DNA of 59,889 nucleotides from Xanthomonas hortorum pv. cynarae (GTDB lineage Bacteria; Pseudomonadota; Gammaproteobacteria; Xanthomonadales; Xanthomonadaceae): the NCBI RefSeq assembly GCF_002939985.1, contig NZ_MDFM01000008.1:1-59889 (forward strand), given 5' to 3'. This document shows, piece by piece, positions 27,638 through 36,186 of this stretch (position 1 is its first letter; each line of letters begins with the position of its first letter). The position numbers and the translations under genes are program-made. A model generated the notes under the pieces. It did not search any database. It worked only from the letters and a program-made list of their open reading frames with translations, and was not told the DNA's origin.

Positions 27638-29221
27638 ATGCGTATGCGTAACACTTCACCCTGTTTGCGTTGGCTGCTGGCCAGCGGCCTGCTGCTGTGT
27701 GCCGGGCTAAGCGCTGCGGCCGACTGGAAGCGCGGCATCGAACACCAGCGCATTGCCGACCAGGGCAACGGCACCTTCCTCAATCCGGTGCTGGCCGGCG
27801 ATCACCCCGACCCGTCGGTGCTCAAGGACGGCGACGACTACTACCTCACGCTGTCCTCGTTTGATGCGTATCCGGGTCTGCCGATCTGGCATTCGCGCGA
27901 TCTGGTCAACTGGCAACCACTGGGCCATGCGATCACGCAGAACGTCGGCGCGATCTGGGCGCCGGATCTGATCAAGCACGGCAAGCGCTATTACATCTAT
28001 TTCCCCGCGCGTCGCGGCGACCAGGGCGAGCGCAGCAACTTCGTGGTGTGGGCCGACGACATCAAGGGCCCGTGGAGCGCGCCGATCGACATCGGCCTGG
28101 GCAAGTACATCGACCCTGGCCATGCAGTGGGCGAAGACGGCAAGCGCTATCTGTTTCTGAGCGGCGGCGATTACGTGCAACTCTCCGACGACGGCTTCAA
28201 GGTGGTGGGCACGCCCAAGCACGTCTACGACGGCTGGAAGTACCCGGAAAGCTGGGACGTGGAAGGCTACGCCCAGGAAGGCCCCAAGATCACCCGCCAC
28301 AACGGCTGGTACTACATGACCACCGCCGTGGGCGGCACCGCCGGCCCGCCGACCGGGCACATGGTGATCACCGCGCGCTCGCGTTCGATCCACGGCCCCT
28401 GGCAGAACGCGCCCAACAACCCGATCACCCGCACCAAGAGCGCCGACGAGCCATGGTGGTCGCGCGGCCACGCCACCTTGGTAGAAGGCACCGACCAGCG
28501 CTGGTGGATGCTCTACCACGGTTACGAACACGGCTACTGGACGCTGGGCCGGCAGGCCTTGCTCGACCCGATCGAGTGGACCGCGGACGGCTGGTTCGTC
28601 GCCAAGGGTGGCGACCTGGGCACGCCGTTGAAAAAGCCCAGCGGGCAGGCCTTGCCGCATGGCCTGAGGTTGTCGGACGACTTCCGCGCCAACACGCTCG
28701 GCCCGCAGTGGTCGTTCTTCAACCCGGCCGCCGACGAAGCCAAGCGTCTGCAAGTAGGCGATGGCGTGTTGCGCCTGCAGGGCAAGGGCAGCGCCCCGCG
28801 CGACGCCTCGCCGCTGACCCTGATCGCGCCCGACCAGGCCTATCAGTTCGAGGTGCAGATGACCGTGGCACCGGGCGGGCAGGGCGGGGCGCTGCTGTTC
28901 TACAGCGACAAGCTCTACGCCGGGGTGGGGAGCAACGGCGAGAACTTCGTCATGCACCGCTATGGCGAAGAACGCCCGGCCAAGCTGGCGCCCAGCGGCA
29001 AGGGCGGCGCGCTATGGCTGCGCGTCACCAACAACCGCCACATCGTCACCATCCACAGCAGCACCGACGGCACCACCTGGACCAAGTACCCGGTGCAGAT
29101 GGAAGTGTCCGGCTACCACCACAACGTGGCCGGCAAGTTCCTGGCACTGAAACCGGCGCTGTATGCGTCCGGCCAAGGCCAGGTGGAATTCCGCAACTTC
29201 CGCTACCGCGCCCTGGACTGA
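27638..29221 (+). CDS. Secreted glycoside hydrolase family 43 with C-terminal beta-sandwich, 527 aa
   Basis: AAGGAGAG precedes the ATG. Residues 1-28 form a signal peptide (ending SAAAD). The five-bladed GH43 catalytic domain (about 45-330) shows the general base Asp58 in AGDHPDPSVLKDGDDYY, a middle Asp in GKYIDPGHAVGEDG and a Glu in SWDVEGYAQEGPKI as likely acid. From about 345 a LamG-like beta-sandwich, as in GH43 beta-xylosidases, runs to the end (RLSDDFRANTLGPQWSFFNP and VEFRNFRYRAL). Members act on arabinan, xylan or galactan side chains; in this locus a pectin side chain is likely. Exact specificity cannot be read from sequence. Confidence 0.9.
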   Translation: MRMRNTSPCLRWLLASGLLLCAGLSAAADWKRGIEHQRIADQGNGTFLNPVLAGDHPDPSVLKDGDDYYLTLSSFDAYPGLPIWHSRDLVNWQPLGHAITQNVGAIWAPDLIKHGKRYYIYFPARRGDQGERSNFVVWADDIKGPWSAPIDIGLGKYIDPGHAVGEDGKRYLFLSGGDYVQLSDDGFKVVGTPKHVYDGWKYPESWDVEGYAQEGPKITRHNGWYYMTTAVGGTAGPPTGHMVITARSRSIHGPWQNAPNNPITRTKSADEPWWSRGHATLVEGTDQRWWMLYHGYEHGYWTLGRQALLDPIEWTADGWFVAKGGDLGTPLKKPSGQALPHGLRLSDDFRANTLGPQWSFFNPAADEAKRLQVGDGVLRLQGKGSAPRDASPLTLIAPDQAYQFEVQMTVAPGGQGGALLFYSDKLYAGVGSNGENFVMHRYGEERPAKLAPSGKGGALWLRVTNNRHIVTIHSSTDGTTWTKYPVQMEVSGYHHNVAGKFLALKPALYASGQGQVEFRNFRYRALD

Positions 29222-29361
29222 CCGTTCTGCACTGCCGGGCATGCCGTCGCGCATCACGCAACGGCGCTCCGGTCATGGCGGATTCGGGACATCGGCAAGT
29301 CTGCGAAGGCTTGCCGGCCCGCTGGCCGGTAGAATCCAATCAACTTCAATGGTTGACCGCT

Positions 29362-30420
29362 ATGCCCGCCCGCAAGATGCCTGAAGAGGGAATGCCCGGC
29401 CTGCCGAAGGGCAAGGTAGCCACGATCAACGACATCGCCCGGATGTCCGGGGTGTCCAAGAAGACCGTCTCGCGGATCATCAACAATTCGCCGCTGGTCC
29501 GCCAGGACACCCGCGAGAAGGTCGAAGCACTGATGCGCGAGGTCGGCTACTCGCCCGACCCGCTCGCGCGCGGGCTGGCGTTCCGGCGTTCGTTTCTGAT
29601 CGGCATGGTCTACGACAACCCCACCGCGCAGTACATCGTGGACATGCAGTACGGCGCGCTGGACGCGCTACGCGGCTCCAGTTTCGAGCTGGTGGTGCAC
29701 CCCTGCGACAGCCGCAGCCCCGGCTATATCGAAGGCGTGCGCCGCTTTGCCCAGGCGCAGAAGCTGCACGGGGTGATCCTGGTGCCACGCGCCTCCGAGG
29801 ACCAGGCGCTGGCCGACATGCTGGCCGAGATCGGCTGCCGCTACACCCGCATCGCCTCGGTCGCGCTGGACGCCACCTCGCAGACGGTGATCACCCACGA
29901 CCGCGACGGCGCCGCCGAGGCCGCCGACTACCTGCTCTCGCTCGGCCACCGCGACATCGCCCTGGTCACCGGCCCCAGCGCCTACCGCTCCTCGGTGGAG
30001 CGCACCTCGGGCTTTGCCGACGCGCTGACCCGGCGCGGCATCGAACTGCGGCCCGAGCGGATTGTGGAAGCCGGCTATACCTTCGAATCGGGCGTGGCCG
30101 CCGCCGAAAAGCTGCTGCTGGGCAAGAAGCGCCCCACCGCCATCTTCACCGGTAACGACGAAATGGCTGCCGGTATCTACAAGGTCGCGCTGCGCGCCGG
30201 CATCAACATCCCGCGCCAGCTTTCGGTGATCGGCTACGACGACAGCTCGCTGGCCTCGCGGCTATGGCCGCCGCTGACCTCGGTGCGCCGCCACACCCGC
30301 GACACCGGCCGCACCGCCGCCGCGATGCTGATCCAGCCCGACAACGCCCCGCAACTCCCCACCGCCAGCGTGCGCCCGCACCTGATCGTGCGCGATTCCT
30401 GCCAACCGCCGGAAGATTGA
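29362..30420 (+). CDS. LacI-family transcriptional regulator, 352 aa
   Basis: Residues 20-66 are a LacI helix-turn-helix (TINDIARMSGVSKKTVSRII) with the hinge RQDTREKVEALMREVGYSPD. The remaining ~280 residues are a periplasmic-binding-protein-like effector domain, including PTAIFTGNDEMAAG and VIGYDDSSLASRLWPPLT. The frame is open far upstream through the GH43 gene, so the start rests on similarity: the ATG at 29362 gives an 18-residue lead, and ATGs 5 and 10 codons later are alternatives. It lies between the uptake/GH43 genes and the kdu genes, and two matching 18-bp motifs in their promoters are candidate operators. It probably represses the locus until a uronate-type inducer appears. Confidence 0.92.
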   Translation: MPARKMPEEGMPGLPKGKVATINDIARMSGVSKKTVSRIINNSPLVRQDTREKVEALMREVGYSPDPLARGLAFRRSFLIGMVYDNPTAQYIVDMQYGALDALRGSSFELVVHPCDSRSPGYIEGVRRFAQAQKLHGVILVPRASEDQALADMLAEIGCRYTRIASVALDATSQTVITHDRDGAAEAADYLLSLGHRDIALVTGPSAYRSSVERTSGFADALTRRGIELRPERIVEAGYTFESGVAAAEKLLLGKKRPTAIFTGNDEMAAGIYKVALRAGINIPRQLSVIGYDDSSLASRLWPPLTSVRRHTRDTGRTAAAMLIQPDNAPQLPTASVRPHLIVRDSCQPPED

Positions 30421-30501
30421 TCGCGGCATCGCGCGTCTGCCGCCCGCCGTGCCTCGCGTGCCATCGGCAGAGTGTGCAAGGCCTGCTCGCCGCAGCGCTG
30501 C

Positions 30502-30563
30502 TTCGCAAGCGCGCGCACGATGTTCGTATTGCAGCGCCGCGGGAAAGATCGCGCGCCGATAAT
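30502..30563 (+). promoter_or_regulatory. PIP-like box with -10 element upstream of the XopE-type gene
   Basis: TTCGC (30502-30506) and TTCGT (30523-30527) are separated by 16 bases. GATAAT (30558-30563) follows exactly 30 bases after the second half. The HrpX-binding plant-inducible-promoter box is TTCGC-N15-TTCGC (TTCGB tolerated) with a -10 box 30-32 bases downstream. The spacer here is one base long, so this is an imperfect match. HrpG/HrpX control is inferred. Confidence 0.55.
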
Positions 30564-30718
30564 TAATTGCGGGCATCGTCATACAGACGAGGCAAAGCGC
30601 CATTGTCGGCCCAGCCGAGGTCGTTGGCTTCTGCGATGCATCCGTCGCACTCCTGCGCGGAATCGCGCTTGGCAGCGTTGAGCGCGTCGCAACGCGCGTC
30701 TTCAAACCGGAGTTATGT

Positions 30719-31846
30719 ATGCTCCCCAAACTGATTGCCGGCACGCCGGGTATCGCCCCGGCAGCGACACCGGAACCATCGAGTCAGTCAGCTGCGCAAC
30801 GCAGCGATCACCAAGAGCGGCCGGCAGATGCCGTCGGTTCAAGCCTGCCGGACGCGTTGCGCCAGTCTCGCCCGAGACGGACGCGTTCTTCGTCGACATC
30901 GGCCGTTGCCGCACCTCACCCATCGCTCAGCAGCGACGATCTCGCGCTTGCGGCGTATCTGCTGGCGCGCGACATCGATGGGCGACGCGTGTTCCAGCCG
31001 GAGATGGACCGCCTGCGCAAGGCCAACGAGAGCGTCGGCAATACACGGCGTGTGCTGAAGTTCGGGCGTGGAAATGTCGGCACCGATCTGCGCGCAACGG
31101 GCAACGAAAGCCGTTTCCGGACCAAAGCCGCTCGCCAGTTAAAGGCCGAGCTCTACATGCGCGGTGGCGGGCGGTTCGTGGCGTATGCGGAGCAGATGCA
31201 GCATTCGACCACAGCGGCCACGGTCCTTGGCTCGGGCAATTGCGGCGAATATACGTCCGTCACGAGCATCCGCCATAGCAGCAGGCTGGATGCCGGGGAG
31301 ACGGTGCATTACGTAACCAGCGCCGGCCATGGCCATGCCTGGGCAGAGGCGCGTGTACCGGCCGACGATGTCAGCGGCGCAAGCACCATCGTGATGGACG
31401 GGTGGGCCAAGGGCCCGGCCGTGTTGGCGCCCGATTCGCGTTTCGCAGCCAACCGCGGGCAGGTGGAGAGTCAGGTGCAACTCGATGCGGCCACCGGACG
31501 CGAGGCCCGCGTCGCAACCAACGATCTCATCTTGGAGTTGCGCGCTAAGGGACCCGCCGAAACCCAGCGACGTGTCCGGCAGAGTACGACCTGGACCGCA
31601 CGTCTTGCCGCTGTCATTGATGATGCGCTGCTGCCATTAGGTCTTGGAGGTCATTGGTCCGAACAACCCGTGCTCAGCGACGCCTTTGCCGCCCGCGTTC
31701 GCGCAAGGCTCACATTGACAGCCAACGCCGACCTGCTTGCCCGGGCCAAACGGATCGCTACCGAGTTCGGTGTTGCCGTTCCCGAAAGCACGGCCCAGGC
31801 GCACAGGATCATCAGCGCGACGCTGGAGCTGATCGCGCTGCGCTGA
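30719..31846 (+). CDS. xopE: XopE/HopX (AvrPphE)-family type III effector, 375 aa
   Basis: CCGGAG six bases upstream fixes the ATG. Residues 1-70 are Ser/Pro/Arg/Ala-rich and unstructured, as in type III secretion signals. The rest fits the HopX transglutaminase-like superfamily, with the catalytic triad visible as Cys175 in GSGNCGEYTS, His206 in SAGHGHAWAEAR and Asp227 in IVMDGWAKGP, followed by LAPDSRF. XopE1 and XopE2 carry an N-terminal Met-Gly myristoylation site; here the second residue is Leu, so membrane targeting by myristate is not expected. The gene sits between a pectin-locus LacI gene and kduI, has a PIP-like promoter and is followed by a hairpin. The exact XopE subtype is not assignable by eye. 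Confidence 0.85.
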   Translation: MLPKLIAGTPGIAPAATPEPSSQSAAQRSDHQERPADAVGSSLPDALRQSRPRRTRSSSTSAVAAPHPSLSSDDLALAAYLLARDIDGRRVFQPEMDRLRKANESVGNTRRVLKFGRGNVGTDLRATGNESRFRTKAARQLKAELYMRGGGRFVAYAEQMQHSTTAATVLGSGNCGEYTSVTSIRHSSRLDAGETVHYVTSAGHGHAWAEARVPADDVSGASTIVMDGWAKGPAVLAPDSRFAANRGQVESQVQLDAATGREARVATNDLILELRAKGPAETQRRVRQSTTWTARLAAVIDDALLPLGLGGHWSEQPVLSDAFAARVRARLTLTANADLLARAKRIATEFGVAVPESTAQAHRIISATLELIALR

Positions 31847-31847
31847 G

Positions 31848-31859
31848 CCCCGCGCGGGG
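31848..31859 (+). terminator. Short palindrome after the effector gene
   Basis: CCCCGCGCGGGG begins two bases after the stop codon. A second small dyad, GGTGG-CATC-CCACC, follows directly. No T-tract is seen. It may limit read-through into kduI. Confidence 0.35.
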
Positions 31860-31955
31860 TGGCATCCCACCTTGTCGGGTTTGGATACAGCGCCCCGACA
31901 GTCCTGCCCGATGCTTTGTCCGCCGGCCTACCGATGGCACTATCGTGCACTGCGC

Positions 31956-32887
<932 letters not shown>

Positions 32888-32930
32888 CGCTGGCGCTTGC
32901 AAGGCAATACTTAATCCACGCAATAACTCG

Positions 32931-32963
32931 GTTAATGCGATTCACCAGCCAAGTTAATGCGAT
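32931..32963. promoter_or_regulatory. 11-bp direct repeats 22 bp apart upstream of kduD
   Basis: GTTAATGCGAT occurs at 32931-32941 and again at 32953-32963, exactly two helical turns apart. A third partial copy, TCAATGCG, follows at 32971. The spacing suggests cooperative binding of a regulator between kduI and kduD. The factor is unknown. Confidence 0.45.
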
Positions 32964-33046
32964 GGCTCCATCAATGCGTGGCCGCGCAGCGCGCGGACGC
33001 ACTTCACTCATCCAACGTGGCATCACCCAGCAGGAGCGATAAGGTA

Positions 33047-33802
33047 ATGAGCAATCCGTTCAGTCTCGAAGGCAAGGTCGCACTGGTCACCGGTGCCAAC
33101 ACTGGCCTGGGCCAGGGCATCGCGTTGGCACTGGCGCAGGCCGGCGCCGACATCGCCGCCGCCGGCATCCAGGCGCCGACCGAGACCGAAGAACTGGTCA
33201 AGGGCCTGGGCCGCCGCTTCATCGCCATCCAGGCCAACCTGATCAGCCTCGAGCCAGTCGAGCGCATCCTCAAGGAAACCCTGGACGGCCTGGGCCGCCT
33301 GGACATCCTGGTCAACAACGCCGGCCTGATCCGCCGCACCGACGCGGTGGATTTCAGCGAGCAGGATTGGGACGACGTGATGAACGTCAATCTGAAATCG
33401 GCCTTCTTCATGGCCCAGGCGGCCGGCCGCCATTTCATCGCCCAGGGCAGCGGCAAGATCATCAACATCGCCTCGATGCTGTCGTTCCAGGGCGGCATCC
33501 GCGTGCCGTCGTACACCGCCAGCAAGTCTGGTATTGCCGGCATCACCCGTTTGCTGGCCAACGAGTGGGGCAGCAAGGGCGTGACCACCAACGCCATCGC
33601 GCCCGGCTACATGGCCACCGACAACACCGCCCAGCTGCGTGCCGACCAGGACCGCAACAAGTCCATCCTGGACCGCATCCCGGCCGCGCGCTGGGGCGTA
33701 CCGGCCGACCTCGGTGGCACGGCGGTATTCCTGGCCAGCAGCGCCTCGGATTACGTCAACGGCGCCATCATCCCGGTCGACGGCGGCTGGCTGGCACGCT
33801 GA
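33047..33802 (+). CDS. kduD: KduD: 2-keto-3-deoxygluconate-5-dehydrogenase (SDR), 251 aa
   Basis: KduD reduces 2,5-diketo-3-deoxygluconate to 2-keto-3-deoxygluconate with NADH. It is a classical short-chain dehydrogenase: nucleotide motif TGANTGLGQG (15-24), NNAG near 90-93, and catalytic Ser143, Tyr156 and Lys160 in SYTASKSG. LSFQGGIRVPSYTASK is typical of KduD rather than generic SDRs. The length is normal. It lies directly after kduI and before the RpiB/LacA-like gene. The next enzymes (KDG kinase and aldolase) are not in this window. Confidence 0.93.
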   Translation: MSNPFSLEGKVALVTGANTGLGQGIALALAQAGADIAAAGIQAPTETEELVKGLGRRFIAIQANLISLEPVERILKETLDGLGRLDILVNNAGLIRRTDAVDFSEQDWDDVMNVNLKSAFFMAQAAGRHFIAQGSGKIINIASMLSFQGGIRVPSYTASKSGIAGITRLLANEWGSKGVTTNAIAPGYMATDNTAQLRADQDRNKSILDRIPAARWGVPADLGGTAVFLASSASDYVNGAIIPVDGGWLAR

Positions 33803-33816
33803 GAAAACCGCGTCGT

Positions 33817-33903
33817 TTCCTTCTCCCTCCGGGAGAACGTGCCCGAAGGGCGGATGAGGGCCGGCATGCACGTACATCAACCAGACGCGCGCTGCATGCC
33901 GGC
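33817..33903. repeat. Intergenic palindromic repeat after kduD
   Basis: Positions 33817-33860 hold a member of the CCTTCTCCC/GGGAGAA...GCGGATGAGGG repeat family, also seen at 34843 and 44195. It runs directly into an 11-bp inverted pair, GCCGGCATGCA (33860-33870) and TGCATGCCGGC (33893-33903). The function is unknown; mRNA-end structure is possible. Confidence 0.6.
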
Positions 33904-34035
33904 ATACCTCTTCCGTTCTCGATCAGAGCCTTAATCCTGCACGGACAAGGCACCGGAAAAGCGGATCAAGACACAGCACCAAAGCGCACACATTCCACAT
34001 CCAAACAACTTCCCCAAACCCAATCGGAGCATCCC

Positions 34036-34701
34036 ATGAAAATCGCACTCATGAATGAGTTCAGTCAGGCCGGCAGGAACCCGGTGATCCTGCAGCAGCT
34101 CAATGACGTCGCCAGCGAGCAGGGCCACAGCGTGTTCAACGTCGGCATGGACGGCGACAACGACCACCGCCTGACCTACATCCACCTGGGCATCGTCGCC
34201 AGCCTGCTGTTGAACTCCAAGGCCGTGGACTTCGTCGTCGCCGGTTGCGGCACCGGCCAGGGCGCGATGATGTCGCTCAACGCACACCCGGGCGTGTTCT
34301 GCGGCTATTGCATCGAGCCGACCGACGCCTACCTGTTCGCCCAGGTCAACAACGGCAACGCGCTGTCGCTGGCATTCGCCAAGGGTTACGGCTGGGGCGC
34401 GGAAATCAACGTGCGCTACATCTTCGAAAAGGCCTTCAGCGGCGAGCGTGGCCTGGGCTACCCGGCCGAGCGTCGCGAATCGCAGGCCGCCAACGCCGGC
34501 ATCCTGACCCAGCTCAAGCAGGCCACCGCCAAGTCCTATCTCGATGGCCTGCGCGCCATCGACCCGGAACTGATCAAGCAGGCCGTCGGCGGCGAGCGCT
34601 TCCAGCAGTGCTTCTTCGACAACGCCCAGGACGCCGAGATCCGCGCCTTCGTCGCTGGCGTATTGGGCAAGCCGGAAGCCGCTGCTGCCGCAGCTGCGTA
34701 A
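34036..34701 (+). CDS. RpiB/LacA/LacB-type sugar isomerase in the kdu operon, 221 aa
   Basis: CGGAG precedes the ATG. The first ~150 residues follow the RpiB/LacAB fold: MKIALMNEFSQAGRN at the N-terminus, and VDFVVAGCGTGQGAMMSLNAHPG, which corresponds to the family's GCGTGxG phosphate/active-site loop with an active-site Cys. A C-terminal helical extension ends in a poly-Ala tail. The protein is longer than classical RpiB (about 150 residues). Placed between kduD and an acetylesterase, it probably isomerises a uronate-derived keto acid or sugar rather than ribose-5-phosphate. The reaction is not known to me. Confidence 0.75.
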   Translation: MKIALMNEFSQAGRNPVILQQLNDVASEQGHSVFNVGMDGDNDHRLTYIHLGIVASLLLNSKAVDFVVAGCGTGQGAMMSLNAHPGVFCGYCIEPTDAYLFAQVNNGNALSLAFAKGYGWGAEINVRYIFEKAFSGERGLGYPAERRESQAANAGILTQLKQATAKSYLDGLRAIDPELIKQAVGGERFQQCFFDNAQDAEIRAFVAGVLGKPEAAAAAAA

Positions 34702-34719
34702 TTAGCCAATGCGTTTTAG

Positions 34720-34757
34720 CCCCTCTCCCGCCGGGAGAGGGGTTGGGGTGAGGGTAC
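34720..34757. repeat. Intergenic palindrome, GGGAGAGGGG type
   Basis: CCCCTCTCCCG-C-CGGGAGAGGGG (34720-34742) is a perfect 11-bp inverted repeat followed by TTGGGGTGAGGGTAC. The same module recurs, inverted, inside the tandem repeat at 44195-44468. Confidence 0.7.
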
Positions 34758-34842
34758 GGCGGAAGACAGCTGGCCTAAACGGAAAAGGCTTGAAAGGCTT
34801 GAGACGACAGTACGGCCGTCCAACATTTCCGATGCCGCCGCA

Positions 34843-34886
34843 CCCTCATCCGCCCTTCGGGCACCTTCTCCCGATGGGAGAAGGGA
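34843..34886. repeat. Intergenic palindrome, CCTTCTCCC type
   Basis: CCCTCATCCGCCC-TTC-GGGC is followed by CCTTCTCCC-GAT-GGGAGAAGG. It belongs to the same family as the copies at 33817 and 44195. It lies just upstream of the acetylesterase-cupin gene. Confidence 0.7.
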
Positions 34887-34923
34887 CACCGCGCTGTCCT
34901 AAACACTCTTCCCCGGAGCCACC

Positions 34924-36045
34924 ATGCGTCTGCTTTTCTTCGCATCGTTGCTGCTGCTCTCCGCAAACCTCGCCCGCGCCGAACCACACCGCATCTTCAT
35001 CGCCGGTGATTCCACCGCCGCCGAATACGGTCCGGAGCGCGCGCCGCAAGCCGGCTGGGGCCAACTGCTGCAAGACTGGTTCGACCCTGCGCAATGGCAG
35101 GTCCACAACCACGCCAAGGGCGGCCGCAGCACGCGTAGTTTCATCGCAGAAGGGCGCCTGGAGGCCATCGCCAACCAATTGCAACGCGGCGACATCCTGC
35201 TGATCCAGTTCGGCCACAACGACGCCAAACACGAAGACCCGACCCGCTACACCGACGCGCACAGCGACTATCAGCAGTTCCTGCGCCGCTATATCGCCGT
35301 CGCGCGCGACAAGGGCGCCACGGCGATCCTGATCACGCCCGCCGCGCGTTTGCTCTACGACTTCGGCGCGCTGCTCGACACCCACGGCCGCGATACGCTG
35401 GCCATGCAGCAACTCGCAGCGCAAGAACACGTTGGCCTCATCGATCTCAACGCCAGCTCCAGCGACTGGATCCGCGCACTCGGCGAACAGGCAGCCAAAC
35501 CGTATTTCCTGTTCGTCCCCGAACAAGGTAAAGCCGATGGCACCCACTTCAGCCGCGCCGGTGCCACCGCAATCGCCTGCCTGGTTGTGCATGGCTGGGT
35601 GCAACTGCAGTCCGACCTCAAAGCACAGCTCCGTCGCGACGCCGACTGCGGCGCAGCCCCCGACACCGCCGCACACCGCGCCGCGCAGGCGCATCCCTCG
35701 CTGGTGGTGCACGAACGCGACCTCGCCCGCGAGCAACCCGGCCCGCACGGCGGCGCCGGACCCACCACGGCGTACCCCTTCTTTGCCGACGCACCGGATC
35801 TCAAATTCGTGCTGCGCAAACGCGTGCTGCACAAGGGCGCCGGCATCGGCCTGCACCTGCACGACAAGGACGAGATCTATTACATCGTCAGCGGCCGCGG
35901 GGTGTATGCATTGGATGGCAAGCAATATGAAGTCAGCGCGGGCGATGCGCTGTTGACGCGGCCGGGAAGTACGCACGCATTACAGCAAACCGGAGAAGAA
36001 CCGTTGGTGCTGTTACTGGCGTATACAGCGGCTCCCAAGATATAA
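34924..36045 (+). CDS. Secreted rhamnogalacturonan acetylesterase fused to a cupin domain, 373 aa
   Basis: A signal peptide (residues 1-19, ending ARAE) leads into an SGNH esterase domain: Ser30 in IAGDSTAAEYG, the Gly block AKGGRSTRSF, Asn99 in IQFGHNDAKHED and Asp205-x-x-His208 in ADGTHFSRAG. After a Pro/Gly linker near 270-280 comes a complete cupin (about 290-370) with likely metal ligands His311, His313 and Glu317 in GLHLHDKDEIYYIVSG and His351 in GSTHALQQ. Cupins in pectin loci include KdgF, which linearises unsaturated monouronates; whether this domain does so is unknown. It is last in the kdu operon and the second acetylesterase of the locus. Confidence 0.88.
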   Translation: MRLLFFASLLLLSANLARAEPHRIFIAGDSTAAEYGPERAPQAGWGQLLQDWFDPAQWQVHNHAKGGRSTRSFIAEGRLEAIANQLQRGDILLIQFGHNDAKHEDPTRYTDAHSDYQQFLRRYIAVARDKGATAILITPAARLLYDFGALLDTHGRDTLAMQQLAAQEHVGLIDLNASSSDWIRALGEQAAKPYFLFVPEQGKADGTHFSRAGATAIACLVVHGWVQLQSDLKAQLRRDADCGAAPDTAAHRAAQAHPSLVVHERDLAREQPGPHGGAGPTTAYPFFADAPDLKFVLRKRVLHKGAGIGLHLHDKDEIYYIVSGRGVYALDGKQYEVSAGDALLTRPGSTHALQQTGEEPLVLLLAYTAAPKI

Positions 36046-36186
36046 GCCACACCTCGCTCGTGCGCAGGATCGATCTCCCGGTTGTAATCCCCAACGCATG
36101 CTGCCTGCGATTGTCTCGGCAAGGAACGATGCAAGAAGAGTTGCGGCAGCTAGAAAAGTCCAGCTATCAAACCTCGAAGACCGCGC

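Noticed and set aside
28048..29361. Open frame running through GH43 into the LacI gene, suggesting a 790-aa fusion
   Set aside because: The upstream part is out of frame with the clearly real GH43 protein and is Arg-rich nonsense. The LacI helix-turn-helix begins normally about 20 residues after the ATG at 29362.
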